Shown piece by piece: positions 24,185 through 36,085 of a stretch of 64,000 nt of DNA; positions within the stretch are counted from its first letter, which is position 1; each line of letters starts with the position of its first letter. The notes beneath the pieces were generated by a model. The model worked only from the letters and a program-made list of their open reading frames with translations, was not told where the DNA came from and searched no databases. Where the stretch lies: assembly GCF_958295425.1 (NCBI RefSeq), contig NC_081146.1, forward strand, positions 19,105,458 to 19,169,457. The letters run 5' to 3'. The DNA is from Solea solea. Lineage: Eukaryota > Chordata > Actinopteri > Pleuronectiformes > Soleidae. A program made the position numbers and the translations under genes.

Positions 24185-24620
24185 TTAAACATTTGTGTGT
24201 TTTTGCTGAGGCAGCTGGAGATGCTGTTGCAATAGCTGAGGTGTGTGTAAAATGGTCACTGTGTCTTTGAAACACGAAATACATCTTATTTTGGAAATAT
24301 TTCTAAGATAATGAAAACAAGACTGCACACGTTTCGCTGCGTGGTGCTCAAAGGTCAAGTTACTATCAAACCAAATGCCAAGATTCTTAGCAACAGGCTT
24401 GATATGTTCCAAAAAGGAACCAGCTGATGGAAGAATTTGTTTTGTTATGTGCTGGGAAGCATTTATGAGAAACACTGTTTTTCTTAAGATAAGCTGCAGA
24501 ACATTTTGTGACGTCCAGTTTTTGACACTGTGTAGAAGTGCACTTACCAAGCCTGATCACTGGCTCTATCAGCATATCAATGAACACAATATCTATGAAT
24601 AATACACTAAATTTCCCAGG
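24185..24620 (-). mobile_element. LINE reverse-transcriptase relic (L2/Rex1-like), antisense
   Basis: The minus-strand translation contains NVLQLILRKTVFLIN, AKNLGIWFDSNLTFEHH and CFHYLRNISKIR in order. In fish non-LTR retrotransposons the C-terminal part of reverse transcriptase reads NFL.LN.DKTE, KNLGV.FDS.L.FE.H and FFHLRNI.KIR in the same order and spacing. An open frame of 121 codons remains at 24185-24550. The usual HAF.TSRLDYCN block after it is only partly readable (ILH...LPQQK), and upstream parts shift to another frame, so this is an inactive 5'-truncated copy. The clade is inferred from motif style only. Confidence 0.75.
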
Positions 24621-25125
24621 GGACACATGCACAGAGATAATAAAATTGACCTTTTAGAGACACCATACAGTTTATTACAACAGCAAATTTTAAAGTATGG
24701 TTATTAAAAGACGCACAAACCTTAAATGTATTCAAAGAAGACAATTTCTAATCTTCGTTTGTTACAGAATGTAAGATTGTCTGTGTCGGACGCAGTGCCA
24801 AGGTCCAGAAGAACATAGACTAAACACATCTCATTATCAACCGGCATCATAAACTCATTAGTCACAGTGAGAAGGGTGGTATGTGGTAGCCCGGTCATAA
24901 ACTGGTAGCCTGTTCATGGTCTACACTGGATCACATCTGATGGATGTTAGTGGTACATACAGTATATATTCATGCTTTTAAATGCTGTATCCTACCATCT
25001 TCGTAAATATATTCGCAACATTTAACAATTTTAAATTGAAGTATCAGCTAGACATAATCATTATTGATTGCTAATTAAAAAGTCCTGTCTTTTAGTGGAC
25101 AAGATGCACATTTTCAGTAACACAC

Positions 25126-25619
25126 ATTACCGTGCAAAAGTCTCAGGGCACCACCAGCGTTGTTTTCATGTCTGTCAAATTCTGTCATCATTGGCATTTG
25201 GATTGGAATGATATGACTGAAAATTTGTCTTTTACATTAGCAAACTGTCAATGAGTTTAACTCATACAATGTGTGTATGTAACGCTCAAGCACGTCTTGA
25301 ACAAACCTAATAGCCGTAATAGACCTTTTTCACAGCCGGTATTTTTCGATGTGAAACAGTAGGACAAGCAGGTTTTACAATAACATTAGTTAGGGTTCCA
25401 CTCCAGTTTTAAGAGAGCCAGGGTTGTGCTGTTTTTTAAGTGTAATGGTAGGTCACACTTTTAACCTTGTAGAAGCTGTTTTCTTTTTCTTTTAAGACTG
25501 CATACCTTTTCCGTATTTTCTGGATAAGTTCCAATAAAGTGCCTGAGAAATAATTATACTCTATAGTCATTATAGCTTTGCTAAAACAACAAATCTAATG
25601 GTGGCCTAAGACACAGTAA
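25126..25619. mobile_element. Decayed non-autonomous Tc1/mariner-like element
   Basis: The left end at 25127-25157 reads ttaccgtgcaaaagtct then cagggcaccaccag. The right end, read on the minus strand from 25619, gives ttactgtgtcttaggccacc then attag. The two align as an inverted repeat once a 6-base gap (caaaag) is allowed. Fish Tc1-type elements have ends of the form ctgtgcaaaagtcttaggc. At about 490 bp there is no transposase frame, so this is a MITE-like internal deletion product. Confidence 0.6.
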
Positions 25620-25969
25620 GTCCACATGCACCATAAAGTTAGACAATGACAAATTATACTGATTCACGCACTTAATCTTTTTTTTTTTTATTGTATCCTG
25701 TGGCTCAGATGGTATTCTTTCATGTTTTTGCAAATACTATAGTTCTAAATTAATGATATTATTTAGTATTAGTGTTTTTTTTGTTTATCTAGTAAAAACC
25801 TATGTTCTACTAAGTAGATAGACCCCCTCATTAGCTCTTTTTTTAAGCTGTTGATTCGTCCACCTTTGCCATATCCACTATGACCCCAGTCACTGCCACT
25901 CTTGAAGGCTATCAGCTTGTTTGCTCCCTTACTGCTGAATGTTTACATAACTCTACTTTTGTTTGACAG

Positions 25970-26057
25970 GAGACCTACACTGAGATAGCGGGCATGCAGC
26001 GCTTTGGTGCCTTCTATATGGATTATCTCTACACAATGGAGAACAGCAGTGGCAAAG
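25970..26057 (+). CDS. vps13b: vps13b exon (likely human exon 12)
   Basis: The exon starts after actctacttttgtttgacag and ends at ggcaaag/gtattg. At 88 bases it is the shortest exon here, phase 0 in and phase 1 out. It encodes ETYTEIAGMQRFGAFYMDYL then YTMENSSGK, visible residues 420-448, almost identical to mammals. The acceptor cag is followed by gag, forming a cag-gag tandem; use of the second would drop one Glu, but gag acceptors are rarely used. Confidence 0.95.
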
Positions 26058-28017
26058 GTATTGTCTAATTCATTCCTCCTCACAGAGCTTGTTTGCTCAC
26101 CCAGCCACCTCGCCTTTTTTATGTCTGTCTTCTCTCGCTCTCTCTCTGTTCTCCTTTTTTCTATCTATCTTATTCTCTGTCTCCCTTTCCATTTCTTTCT
26201 CTCCCGCTTCTCTCCTCCCTGTCAAACAAGCCCCCTGGAGACTCGAAGAAAGAGCTTGTCTTGTTTGAGTCACAGCCACCTGGTCCTTGACCCTTCCTGT
26301 CCTCACTCTCACCCCAAACTTACCTGGAGGGCAACTGTCAGAAGTGTTTAGTCTGTGCTGACACATATTTGAGTTTCTTTCTCCTCACTGCTTGTTGAAA
26401 CACTGTTTCCCCCTGTCTCTTTTACCTGTAAGCTCTTGAGAAAGTGAATAGACTCCTCTTGCCTAATTAAGTGTCACTCTTCCTGGTAGAAGTCTTTAGA
26501 CGGGTAGGATTTCTCAATCCAAACTGCAGCACTCAAGAATGTTTATTCAAGTGTGAAAGATCTTAAGTTCCCATTAAGAGATAAAGCATTCTCCCATCAT
26601 TTTGAAATGTTGTCTGTGTATTTTCTTTATTTCTATGCTGCTGTAAAATAGTTCTCGGTTTGACAGTGACCTGACATTAACAACAAGAGTGGAAAGCTTG
26701 TAACATACGTAATGAAACCCCATGTGCCCAATGGCAGAAGTGTAATAGTATAGCTCATTAGCGCATAGCTCATGGTCTGTGAATTAGTAAATACAGTATG
26801 TAGTTCATGGTTCATACAGAGTAAATGACAGGCTACTGGGATGTATAACTTTATGATGAAATATCAGAGCAATTCACAGATCCACAGATAATGTTGGACC
26901 AATTCAATATCATGAACAGATGATTTAATTTATTAATAGTCAAGTCACCTGTGTTGTTTCACCTGCCTCTGTCTTTTTCATTTTACTTCTCTGTCTGAAC
27001 TTTTTTTTGTGACTGGGCTATTGTTTCCTGCTTTCAGCTGCAGATAATAATCTAAATTAAAAATAACATTGATACTGTCATCCTGAGGTGTCAAAGCCAT
27101 TTCTGACAGCAGGATAAGTGTCAGCCTCTTTTCCTGTGAGACGGTTGTGGTTAGACTTGACAAATGGAATGCTTGTCTCCTGTCAGGGTTTCTCTTCTTC
27201 TAGGATGTGGAATAGATCCAGTGTCAACTAAACAAACTGTTCTCAGTTGCCACAAATTTATAAACCAACTGTCACTTGGTCACTTTCAACACTGACTTCA
27301 TATCAGATCAGCAACTGCTTTTTTTTCCTTTTTTTATCCTGGGAAATTGTTACTTAGTTCTAGCTAATTTGAACCTCTTTCCATCACGCCACTGATCATT
27401 CTAACTGCAGCCGTATGGTTGATATTAAGACTAATCCTTTACAGGCAAATCTCACTGAAGAATGGAAGGGGAAGTGGCATTGCCTGTTGCCCTTTATACA
27501 TTTCTAAAAATCAAGAGGAGTTCGACCCCCATCCTGCAGCCCTTTCTGAGTTTTAAGAATGTTTAGTACAGTGGTGGAATGTAGTGGGAATAAAACAAGT
27601 TGTGACCCTTTGTCCTCTTCCTCCCTCACTGCAATTCATCCACCCCCTTCTTTTATTTTTAATTTCTCCTTTTTTTTATTGCTGGGGAGCTGAGTCTTTT
27701 AAGTGGACCTCGGGAACAGGGGCCTTCGATGAATGAAGGGACAGCTGTGTGAGCGAAGTGGACATTTGGAATATTCATCATTCCAGTGGTTCACAGCAAT
27801 GTGAGCTGCTCCCTGCTGCTGCACTGCCATCTTTATTGCATTTTTGCCTAACAGATGAGGAGATTCTATACTCGAACAAAAAATGCCCCAAATATTCATG
27901 TAAAACCATGCATAATTTGTAGTTAATACGTGAAGGGTGGTGGGGGTTTACTGACTGACCTAAAGACTCTTCTCCAAGATTGTATAACACATACATGTCT
28001 TTACTGTGTGGCCATAG
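26058..28017 (+). other. vps13b: Intron (2.0 kb)
   Basis: Phase 1 intron. A long pyrimidine-rich tract lies just inside the donor (26108-26222). No gene or transposon is recognised in the rest. Confidence 0.85.
26108..26222. repeat. Polypyrimidine tract just downstream of an exon
   Basis: About 115 bases almost entirely C and T (tctctcgctctctctctg, ttttttctatctatctt, tctcccgcttctctcctccc), starting 50 bases after the donor. It could bind PTB-type factors or form triplex DNA (inference). Confidence 0.8.
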
Positions 28018-28203
28018 GCTCCCAGGACTTCTCAGTGGTTGGCATGGAGGAGACAGTGCCAGTTGTCAAAGAAACATCCATCAAGAGGCTGGTGGTGGGA
28101 CCTTTGGATGTCAGGCTGCACAGCAGCGCTGTCCACCGCATCCTCAAGATGGTCACCTGTGCCATGGACCACGAGTATGAGCCATATTGCAAACCACAGC
28201 CAG
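28018..28203 (+). CDS. vps13b: vps13b exon (likely human exon 13)
   Basis: The exon starts after ttactgtgtggccatag and ends at ccacagccag/gtcaga. It is 186 bases, phase 1 at both ends, visible residues 449-511. It encodes SQDFSVVGMEETVPVVKETS, then IKRLVVGPLDVRLHSSAVHR and ILKMVTCAMDHEYEPYCKPQ. The (V/I)GPLD.RL.SSAVHRILKM core matches mammals, while the first 20 residues diverge. The acceptor has an interrupted pyrimidine tract (gtgtggcca before the ag), so it is weaker than most others here. Confidence 0.95.
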
Positions 28204-30952
28204 GTCAGACAACTCAATGAAATATCTATTTTTACATGGCTGGTTTTAACAGGTCATTACCAGTAGTTCTCTGTGCTCTTTTTATGACTCGTCTCTTCTC
28301 ATCTTTTTATTCTTCTGTCTCGTATGCTGTTCTGCGCAACTGTATTCTGTTATGCCCATGACCAGAAACTGCCACAGTCTGCACTTTACAGTATCCTCAT
28401 CACATTGTTATTTCCTTGCACAACCCATCTTTCAACACACAGCTGTACGCTGTACATGAAAGTAGTGACCTTTTGGACCACATGAGGGAGGTTAAGCCAA
28501 ACACCTTTGTTAGCGATCGTCCCTGCACAGCTATTAGTGAGCTCATTCCAGGATTGTTGTGAAATAACAAGGAATGTGTGTCTGTGTGTAATATATGTAG
28601 CCAATAACTCATATTTGCGAAATGATAACATCCGCAGGTTTCGGTTGTTTCAGCATCTGTGATAGATAAAAGATGATGGTGTAATTATGATAGAGCTTTT
28701 GACTAAAAATGGAAAGGTCAATGTGTTCTTTCATGTTTCTATATATGTCTGTGCTCTCTTGCATTTTCTGGAAAAGGGTCGGTTTAGTTAGACCCTAAGG
28801 GACGCCAAGAAATTGAGAGTGCATAAAAGAGGAAACCAAGGTAGCTGTTACAGATGGAGTGATAAAGTAGCGCACAGTTTGAATATTTTACTTTATGCTT
28901 TTAAAATAATACAAAATTTTACTAAAATGTATTTCAACTCTGCAATTGATTTTGGTGACAGCTGCTCTCTGCTTCATGTGTGCTTGCAAGGAGAGAGAAA
29001 AAAAAACGTACTCAGGAGGTTGATGTTAAAGTGCTCTGACTTTCTGACTTCACAGGAATATGCGCTACTAACCAAATTTATATGATGAAAAAAAAAGTGT
29101 TTAAAATTTAGGATTCAAATCAAGCAAACATGTAGAAAAGCTACATCTTCACCGTTTGGTCACAGTACTGGACACAAACACATCGCTGGTTTAGCTACAC
29201 TCCTGCCCTCTCTTTCTCTGTGTCTCTTTCACGCTTCCTTTCTATCACTGGTACCTGCAGCCTCACAGCAGGAGTCTGCTCTTCTTTCTGTTCATCTTCT
29301 CTTATTAATTTCCTCATATGGAGGAATTTTGATTAAACACTTTCAGAACAAATACATCTCAGCTATCTAGCAAACCAAAGGCAGTAGTGCAGGAGCAGTT
29401 ACTTATGAGTGAACAGGTAAACTGCTGATAAAACATGCTGAGGGTTTTTGTATCATTAGCATTTGAGGAGGAGTTATGCCAACTATGGTTCCAGAGCATC
29501 ATTGAGCCATATTTTTAGACACATCTAAATGATTCTGAAGAGAAGGCTAGTCAAAAACTATGTTCATTCTTTACTCGTATATCACACAATTCTTTACCCT
29601 GCAGTTATTGTAATTTTTTTTACATGTTCACAGATGCTATTTTCTAACACATTTAATATGTGGAGGAAAAACTCTGTCTTTGCTTTATACACACTTTTGC
29701 TTAGATGAGCTGAAGAAGTAGTATAAAAAAACAAATTATGTTGTAAGCGTAGGCATAAATGTTAGCCAAAATGGTTTTATATCTTGCTTGATTTAGAGCA
29801 GAAGGTTAAAAACGTGCAAATAAATGGTGTGTTCATTAGTGTGAAAGAATTTTTGTGTACTGCATCAGAACAATAGAAGAAACAAATATCAGATTTGGCT
29901 CTGTAGAACAGGGAAATACAAGGTATGTTTTCGATGGCAACGCTTATATGCATTGTGTGTATGATTTCAAGCATATTTTTCTTGTTATTATACAATATTT
30001 TCATCTCATCTGTTCACTTTAAATGGGGAGTGTTTTTAATCAGGCCCCTGTGTACCATGTGAGTTGCATTTTAGTTGCAGTTTGAATGTTGACTGTAGAT
30101 ATTGACTCGAGCCCTGGTATATGTTTAGATTAGACATGGCAGTGCCAGATGAGCCTGATGCTGGCTGTGGCAAAAGGCCAAAATATCACAACAGCGTTGG
30201 GATCAGGTTCTCAGCCCACCTTAGAGCTGGGAATGAAGCCCAAAAGAACATTTACTGAGCCCGAATCAAGCCTTGTCATGGGATCAGAGCCATGGCCGTT
30301 TAGTAACAGCTCAGGCTTTGGTTTACCTCATGCCATGGACATGGTTCAGTGGTTCAGTGCTTTGGTCATTCCCTGCTTTAGTTAGCACTGACCTTGCTAG
30401 CCTCTATGGCATGTTGTTTTGGTTCACTTCATTTTCTGCCTCTCCGGATGTTTCTGGTTATTGATTAAATGAGTGGTTTTACAAGATGGTTCAAAATCAA
30501 AGCTACTGGGATACAGCCACTGTTATGAATTTATGTTGGAGATGCTAGCACTTTTATAGTGCTTGTTGAATTTATTTCTGTAAAATAATGAGGTGACATT
30601 TTTTGTTGGAAAATACCTTTTTTGTTGTTTTATTGCTGTAGACATGAATGAGAGACACCCACTCAAAGAAACTGGTGTGCCTTACAGCTAACCGCTTTCT
30701 CTGTAAAACAATCTTTAGGCTTTCACCTTTCTCTTAATTTCAAATAATGCACACCAGGACGCATACTTGTGGTTAGATTCACTTTTCTCTTTTTGTTATA
30801 TGTATTGTGATGAATCTTACACGCTAACTAACTGCCTTCCCTATACCTCTGTAATATGTTAGGTTATACGTCATATGTATACTGTATACGTTGTGTTATA
30901 ATATTTTTTCTAAACCTTACATTTCTTTTTTATTATTCTGTCAATATTGTAG
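28204..30952 (+). other. vps13b: Intron (2.7 kb)
   Basis: Phase 1 intron. I see no recognisable repeat or gene. Open frames at 28813-29085 and 30149-30464 show no family motif. Confidence 0.8.
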
Positions 30953-31122
30953 AAACCATTGAAGAGAGCCATCATTCGACAAATTCAGAGGACATATCAA
31001 GCTTAGAGGAATTCATCCCAACCCGACTCACTTGTCTCACTCTGCTCCAAGTCTCAGTCACTGTCTTCATGGCAGAGTTCAACCTCCTTCAAGCACTAAT
31101 GCCTGTCATCATGGGACACAAG
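30953..31122 (+). CDS. vps13b: vps13b exon (likely human exon 14)
   Basis: The exon starts after ttattattctgtcaatattgtag and ends at ggacacaag/gtagtg. It is 170 bases, phase 1 in and phase 0 out, visible residues 511-567. It encodes ETIEESHHSTNSEDISSLEE, then FIPTRLTCLTLLQVSVTVFM and AEFNLLQALMPVIMGHK. Conserved blocks are SLEE(F/Y)IPTR and MAEFNLL..L.PVIMG. The His/Ser-rich start is a variable loop. Confidence 0.95.
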
Positions 31123-31435
31123 GTAGTGCACACAGACTTGCAGTCCTAATATATTTGAGAGACTGTTTGATGAGTGATTTCATTGCTTAAGATGGAAGTG
31201 TAAAAATGTGATGTACAAACTAAAATGTCTATCTGTCTTTCTGAGGGAAAAAAGTTGGACATTTTAATTAATTAATTCCACTTCAATTTATATTATTCAG
31301 ACATCTAATTCAGCCATTATACAACTCACACAAGTTTCTGGTGTTGACATGTTGGCTTTAGGCTACAACAGGAGAAGTATTAGTCTAATTTTCCATCAAT
31401 TTCCTCCAATTTTTCTTCCATTCCCAATCTTCCAG
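31123..31435 (+). other. vps13b: Short intron (313 bp)
   Basis: Phase 0 intron with a clear pyrimidine-rich 3' end (ttttcttccattcccaatct). Nothing else is recognised. Confidence 0.9.
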
Positions 31436-31630
31436 GCTGCACCGGGACCAGTCTGTGCGCCAGTGTTTCAGCCAGTGCGCCCCCTACCTTCAGTGCAGTT
31501 CAAGGTGGAGAGAGTTAATGTCGAACACTCTGTGCCCATGTATGCTCCAGAGTTGGTCAGCACCATCAGTAGCCTCAACCAACCTTCTGACAACCTTCTT
31601 CATCACTGCTATGCCCACCTCTACCTAAAG
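31436..31630 (+). CDS. vps13b: vps13b exon (likely human exon 15)
   Basis: The exon starts after ccattcccaatcttccag and ends at tacctaaag/gtaatt. It is 195 bases, 65 codons, phase 0 at both ends, visible residues 568-632. It encodes AAPGPVCAPVFQPVRPLPSV, then QFKVERVNVEHSVPMYAPEL, VSTISSLNQPSDNLLHHCYA and HLYLK. Conserved features are LRPLPS-like VRPLPSV, (N/L)(V/L)EHSVPMYA.(E/Q)L and SSL.QPSDNLLH.CY.H. The first 12 residues are proline-rich and differ from mammals. Confidence 0.95.
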
Positions 31631-32315
31631 GTAATTTCTTCTCTTTTAAAACATCCCTTTTATATCCCACTTTTTATTTTTCTGCAGTTTCCGGGCATTT
31701 ATTTTACACATTATTTAGTTTGCTACTTAATGAGTAATTTCAAGATAGAGCTCTTGACTTGATTTTTCCTTAATGTCACTTACATCAACTCTTGTTCAAT
31801 GTATAAAATTAAACCAATGTCAGGTGCTTCCAAAGGTTGTTTAAACCTTTACATTTTGTGTTCATTTCAGGTTTGCTGAATTATTAGTATTTAATCATGT
31901 TAATTCAAATGTAATGGCACTATAATGTTTATTTTATTAATTTTATTTTCCCTTAATATGTATACAGTTTCTGGTCTTGTTTTTTTTTGGCACCATCCAA
32001 AACAAATTCCTTGTTTTGTGAAAGCTCTACTTGGCAATAAACCTAATTCTGATTATGAAAAATGCAAAACCACACCCTAAATGTATACATAAATTATTTG
32101 TAAATAATTTTTTCTAATTTTATTGATCTATTTGACAGGGACAATATGTGTACACAATTTTGCACAGGTTTTCATGCTGTGTATAAGGTTTTCCCCACCT
32201 TTATAACACCTTCTACATTGTAAGTGTCTATTGTCACTTTATAAGTAGCACCCAAACTGAATGAGCAGTATAAACTATGCTGAAAGTTCTCTTCTGGTGT
32301 GAATGGAGAAGATAC

Positions 32316-32339
32316 CACACACACACACACACACACACA
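32316..32339. repeat. (CA)n microsatellite
   Basis: About 12 CA units. Confidence 0.9.
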
Positions 32340-33446
32340 GAAAAAACCATTGGTGTTAGGTGACCGTTTAGAATAATTCTTGTTTCATCAAAGTTACTTA
32401 ATGCATAAAGAGTGATCACTCACCAAAATGTGATGGATCACCAGGACATACTGCATTGCTGAAAAACCCTGCTCTGTGTAAGGTGTTATACTATACTGTA
32501 TAAGCTTTAGTCACTTATTATAATCCCATTATAATGGCCCAAAATTATGTGAAAAGAAATGTTTTCACAAAGCTTAAAAAAGCCCTGACTTAATTACCTT
32601 CCAAGGCCCAAATGCAGAGGTCAACCACATGGCCACAGTATTCACTCTAACTTTAAATAACCCTAATGACCCTTTTAATGACCTTGATGTCCCCCTTTTA
32701 CCTGGTCATAAAAATCTCAGCACTGAGCTTCGTGATGAAAACCAGTCCATCTCTGGTCTACTTCATGGTTCTCACCAAACTGAACGAATACCACAGGCTT
32801 TGCATATTTTTAACCGGTGGTTTGGAGTACATGTAACAACATTCATTGCTATTGACCAAAACTTAACAAACTTAGACCAAATGGTTTAATAATGTCAAGT
32901 AAAGGCAGATCCAATAACTGCAGTATGTAACCCAATATGCTTTTCACATTACTGAAACTACAATTAAAGAGATTTAAACATCTGTTTGTATAGTTTACTT
33001 CTAATCCCAGAGGTCCAATAAAGTGTTATGGAGACTTAACCAATCTGAGTTTCAGCTAATCTACATTTTAGGAAGCCCAGATAACAAATCTGGAGTAATT
33101 TGTGTTTCGTTAAGGCAAGATGTTTGCTGGATGTCATGCTGGTAGTTCTTATCACAGGGTCACTGCAGGGTTAACAGTCAGTTGGTAAGCGGACAGGGAT
33201 CATTCTGACCAGTCACCCAATCAGCAGCTGCATCTACCAAAGTACTAATTCTACTTCTGGATTTTGGCAAGTGGGACGATGACAGGGTGAAGGCCATTCC
33301 GGCCACAATTCACCCAATTCAGGAAGGGATTTAAAAGTGCTATAAACAAAGGCTTATCTTAATCTGTATTTTATTGGCACTGGTTGTCAGAGTTTAGGTG
33401 TCTGTCTTGCAGGTAGCAGTTGGTCATTGTTTTACTTGTTAAGATC

Positions 33447-33632
33447 TAGGACTGCAATGATTAATTGATTATTAATTAATGACTAAGTTAATTGTCAAAT
33501 ATTTCGATAATGTATTATTAAGTTTGAGTGTTATTTCAATAATTAAACATTCCTCTGCTTCTTAAATGTAAATATTGTCAGTTTTGTTTTTGCTCCATAT
33601 AACAAAGAAATAATTAACACTGAATAATTTGA
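33447..33632 (+). mobile_element. hAT-like non-autonomous DNA element, left-half fragment
   Basis: It begins with taggactgcaatgattaatt, continues with atttcgataatgtattatta and a cttcttaaatgtaaatattg block, and ends in cactgaataatttg. This follows, in order, the left half of a widespread fish repeat whose end reads agggctgcaacgattaatcg. The right terminus is missing. Recognised from remembered consensus, not from a search. Confidence 0.5.
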
Positions 33633-33789
33633 AGAGTACTAGGATTAAATAAGTTTATAAGTGATTAAGGTGAGAGAAAAAGGTTGGTTCTGTGGTTCTG
33701 TATTCTCTTTCAGAAACATAGTACAAACAGTACCTTTGATATACAGTACAAAATTCTGAAATCCCTCTCCTTTCTGACTTACCTTGCAG

Positions 33790-33914
33790 GTGTTTGGTTT
33801 CCAGGCAGGCTTGACATGCCAAAACAGTACAGGGGGTATGCTGCCTCTTATACCAATCATCCCTTCCTTTAGCACTGCTCTGTACGGGAAGCAGATTCAA
33901 ATGCCTGCATACTG
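33790..33914 (+). CDS. vps13b: vps13b exon (likely human exon 16)
   Basis: The exon starts after ctttctgacttaccttgcag and ends at gcatactg/gtaagt, a perfect donor. It is 125 bases, phase 0 in and phase 2 out (TG of a tryptophan codon completed 13 kb downstream). It encodes VFGFQAGLTCQNSTGGMLPL then IPIIPSFSTALYGKQIQMPAYW, visible residues 633-674. The FGFQAGLT and (V/I)IPSFSTALYGK blocks match mammals. The strong donor fits the need to define a very long following intron. Confidence 0.95.
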
Positions 33915-35939
33915 GTAAGTTTGTAGCTGTTGATGGGAATTTGAGTGGGTCCCTTTCTGAACTTAAATTAATAGATTTAAGTTTTTACTTTTTATTGTAT
34001 TTATAGTGTAGAAAAATAATAAGACATGGAGGAAAAATGCAACATTTACCACATACATGAAAGTGCCTAAGCTCTTTGCTGTCTGTTGTTTTCCAGTCCA
34101 GTCTATTGTTGAGTCGCACTCCTCAATGTTTGTATTCATCCACTGCCTTCATACTATTCAACAATGGAATTGTTGTTTAACATAGTCAAAGACACTATAG
34201 AAATAGCTCATGGGTCTGTTGTGAGACCTGAGAAATGTCATACATTGTGTAACGTAACTATTTTGTCACATCCAGGGATAGTGATTCTTGATTAGGGTAT
34301 TTTCCTTCTACACAGGGTGATTTCAGTCAACACAGTCACAACACTACTTTTTCATTTTCCTGATAATCATAATAATATAATGTGAAAAAAAACTACACTT
34401 ACCAACAGTGTTTGTTGTACCAACGTCTAAGAGACAACAGATTAAATATTTTCTTTTTCAGATTTTGGAATTGGTTAGGTGCACTTTCTGTGTTTATGGG
34501 TGATTATGAATGTTGATATAGAGGTTTGGCTCTCTGAGTTCAAGGGTTTATGTGTGTGTCTTCAGGTCCGTGTACAGAATTACGGCCTCTTGAGGAGAAT
34601 TTTCTAGCATTAAGTGGGGAAAACAGAGTCATGGGTCAATAATTGCAACAATATCACAATCAGCAATGTGTTTGTTGATACACATGGATATATTTTGTTA
34701 AAAAAGAGAAATAAACATCATATTGTATTTTTGCCCTTGTACGAAACAGGATGAGCCACTGGGGATGTCCTCTAGACATGTAAAGAGGGTTAAAGACTTA
34801 AGGACAGAGGAAGAAATCTGTTGGGACGTGGAACTGATTTGAGGATTTTAAAGTTTTTAGAGAAGAGGACATTGTAGGCAGTTGAATGTTTTCAAAATGG
34901 AGAGAAAAGAAAGGGGGAGAAAGGAGGAGCAGAAGAGATGAGAAGATGAAGGATTAGTAAATAGTTGATGTAAGATGATGGGAAAAAGATGTTAAAGGAC
35001 AGTTTTGTGGGACTGCAGGGAGGAGAAATAAGAAAATGGGGAGGATGGGTTAAGATTCATAGACAAAAAATAGGAAACATTTATCAGATGATGAGGAATT
35101 ATCTCACTGAAGAGTTTCTGTATGGCTTCACTTTTATCATTGACATTGTTGTCCATATGTACGTAAAGGCACCTGCGTATTAAATGGCCTCCTTGAGATC
35201 ATTTGTTGTTTTAGTGAGGCCCTGTATAGTATGAATGAGTAGCTCATGTCCTGTCCTCAGGCTGCCCTCCACACACTGAAACAACTTAGTAGCACAGTAG
35301 GTAGGTAGTCTATGAAATCCAGAGATACACTGGAAAATATTTCTCTCCATCGTTACTCCCATCACTCACTAGGAAATGCCTTGATGTAAGCACATGCACA
35401 CACAAGGCTCACTCACACTTTGCAAGTAGCACTAGTATGGGAATCTGGGTTCCACCTACTAGTTTAGATTTAAACATGTCTAATAGCTGCATATGGTTTG
35501 GACCTTTTCTGACATATTTTCCCTGCAAACATAGACTGTAGAGTGGTTAGCTGGCTGCATAGGGAAACATAAGACCTTCATTCAGAGTGGTATGTGAGTG
35601 TGTTTCCCTTTGTTCTCTGCTCCCAATAAGAGCCTGCTAGCTGCTTGTTTGATCCTAAGTCCCCCTTTTCTGCCCTACCTGCCTCATAAAGTAGATTTAG
35701 ATGTCAAAAGGATGTTGTTTTCCTTTCTGACAATCTGTAGATATTTCTCCAGAGAGCATTTCAGAAAAGCACCTTTTCCTTTAGCCTGGTCCAGTGTTTG
35801 GAAATAATGCACACATCTCAAAGTCTTGTTGAAACATTAAGAAAATGATACTTTTTGTTGTAAATTTATTGGACTGTGTTTGGCACATGGCTGTTGACAT
35901 CAAAGCGGGTGAATATGTTGTTACACAAGGGTTACGGGG

Positions 35940-36085
35940 AGCTCGACCCAATCCCAGTTGCATAGGGCAACTGGGATTGGGAAACAACTATTCACCCTCA
36001 AATTCACACCGACTGAGTGTCCAATTTACCTAATCTGCATGCTTTTGGAATGTGTGAGGAAGCTGGAGTATCCAGAGAAAACCCA
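35940..36085 (-). mobile_element. Decayed V-SINE-like copy, antisense
   Basis: The segment gtgtccaatttacctaat, then gcatgcttttggaatgtg, gaggaagctggagtatcc and agagaaaaccca is the reverse complement of the same core found in the intact copy at 406-530. The tRNA head and clean 3' tail are missing. The stretch ccaatcccagttgcataggg at its left side lies where other V-SINEs have a ccaatcccagctgac-like sequence and now forms one arm of a perfect hairpin. Confidence 0.65.
35947..35981. repeat. Perfect 15-bp inverted repeat, 5-base loop
   Basis: The arm cccaatcccagttgc (35947-35961) pairs exactly with gcaactgggattggg (35967-35981); the loop is atagg. Confidence 0.9.

Larger units (their letters stand above)
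22303..25969 (+). other. vps13b: Intron (3.7 kb) rich in transposon relics
   Basis: Phase 0 intron. It carries a (CATC)n run (23325-23344), an antisense LINE reverse-transcriptase relic (24185-24620) and a decayed Tc1/mariner-like element (25126-25619). Sequence between 22303 and 23320 has no feature I can name. Confidence 0.8.
31631..33789 (+). other. vps13b: Intron (2.2 kb)
   Basis: Phase 0 intron. It holds a (CA)n run (32316-32339) and a hAT-type fragment (33447-33632). The 86-codon open frame at 32629-32889 has no recognised motif and is not called. Confidence 0.8.

Noticed and set aside
32629..32889. 86-codon plus-strand open frame with LNNPNDPFNDLD
   Set aside because: No matching family in memory; part comes from a short local ccctaatgaccc-type duplication. 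It would not join neighbouring exons in frame and has no counterpart in mammalian VPS13B.
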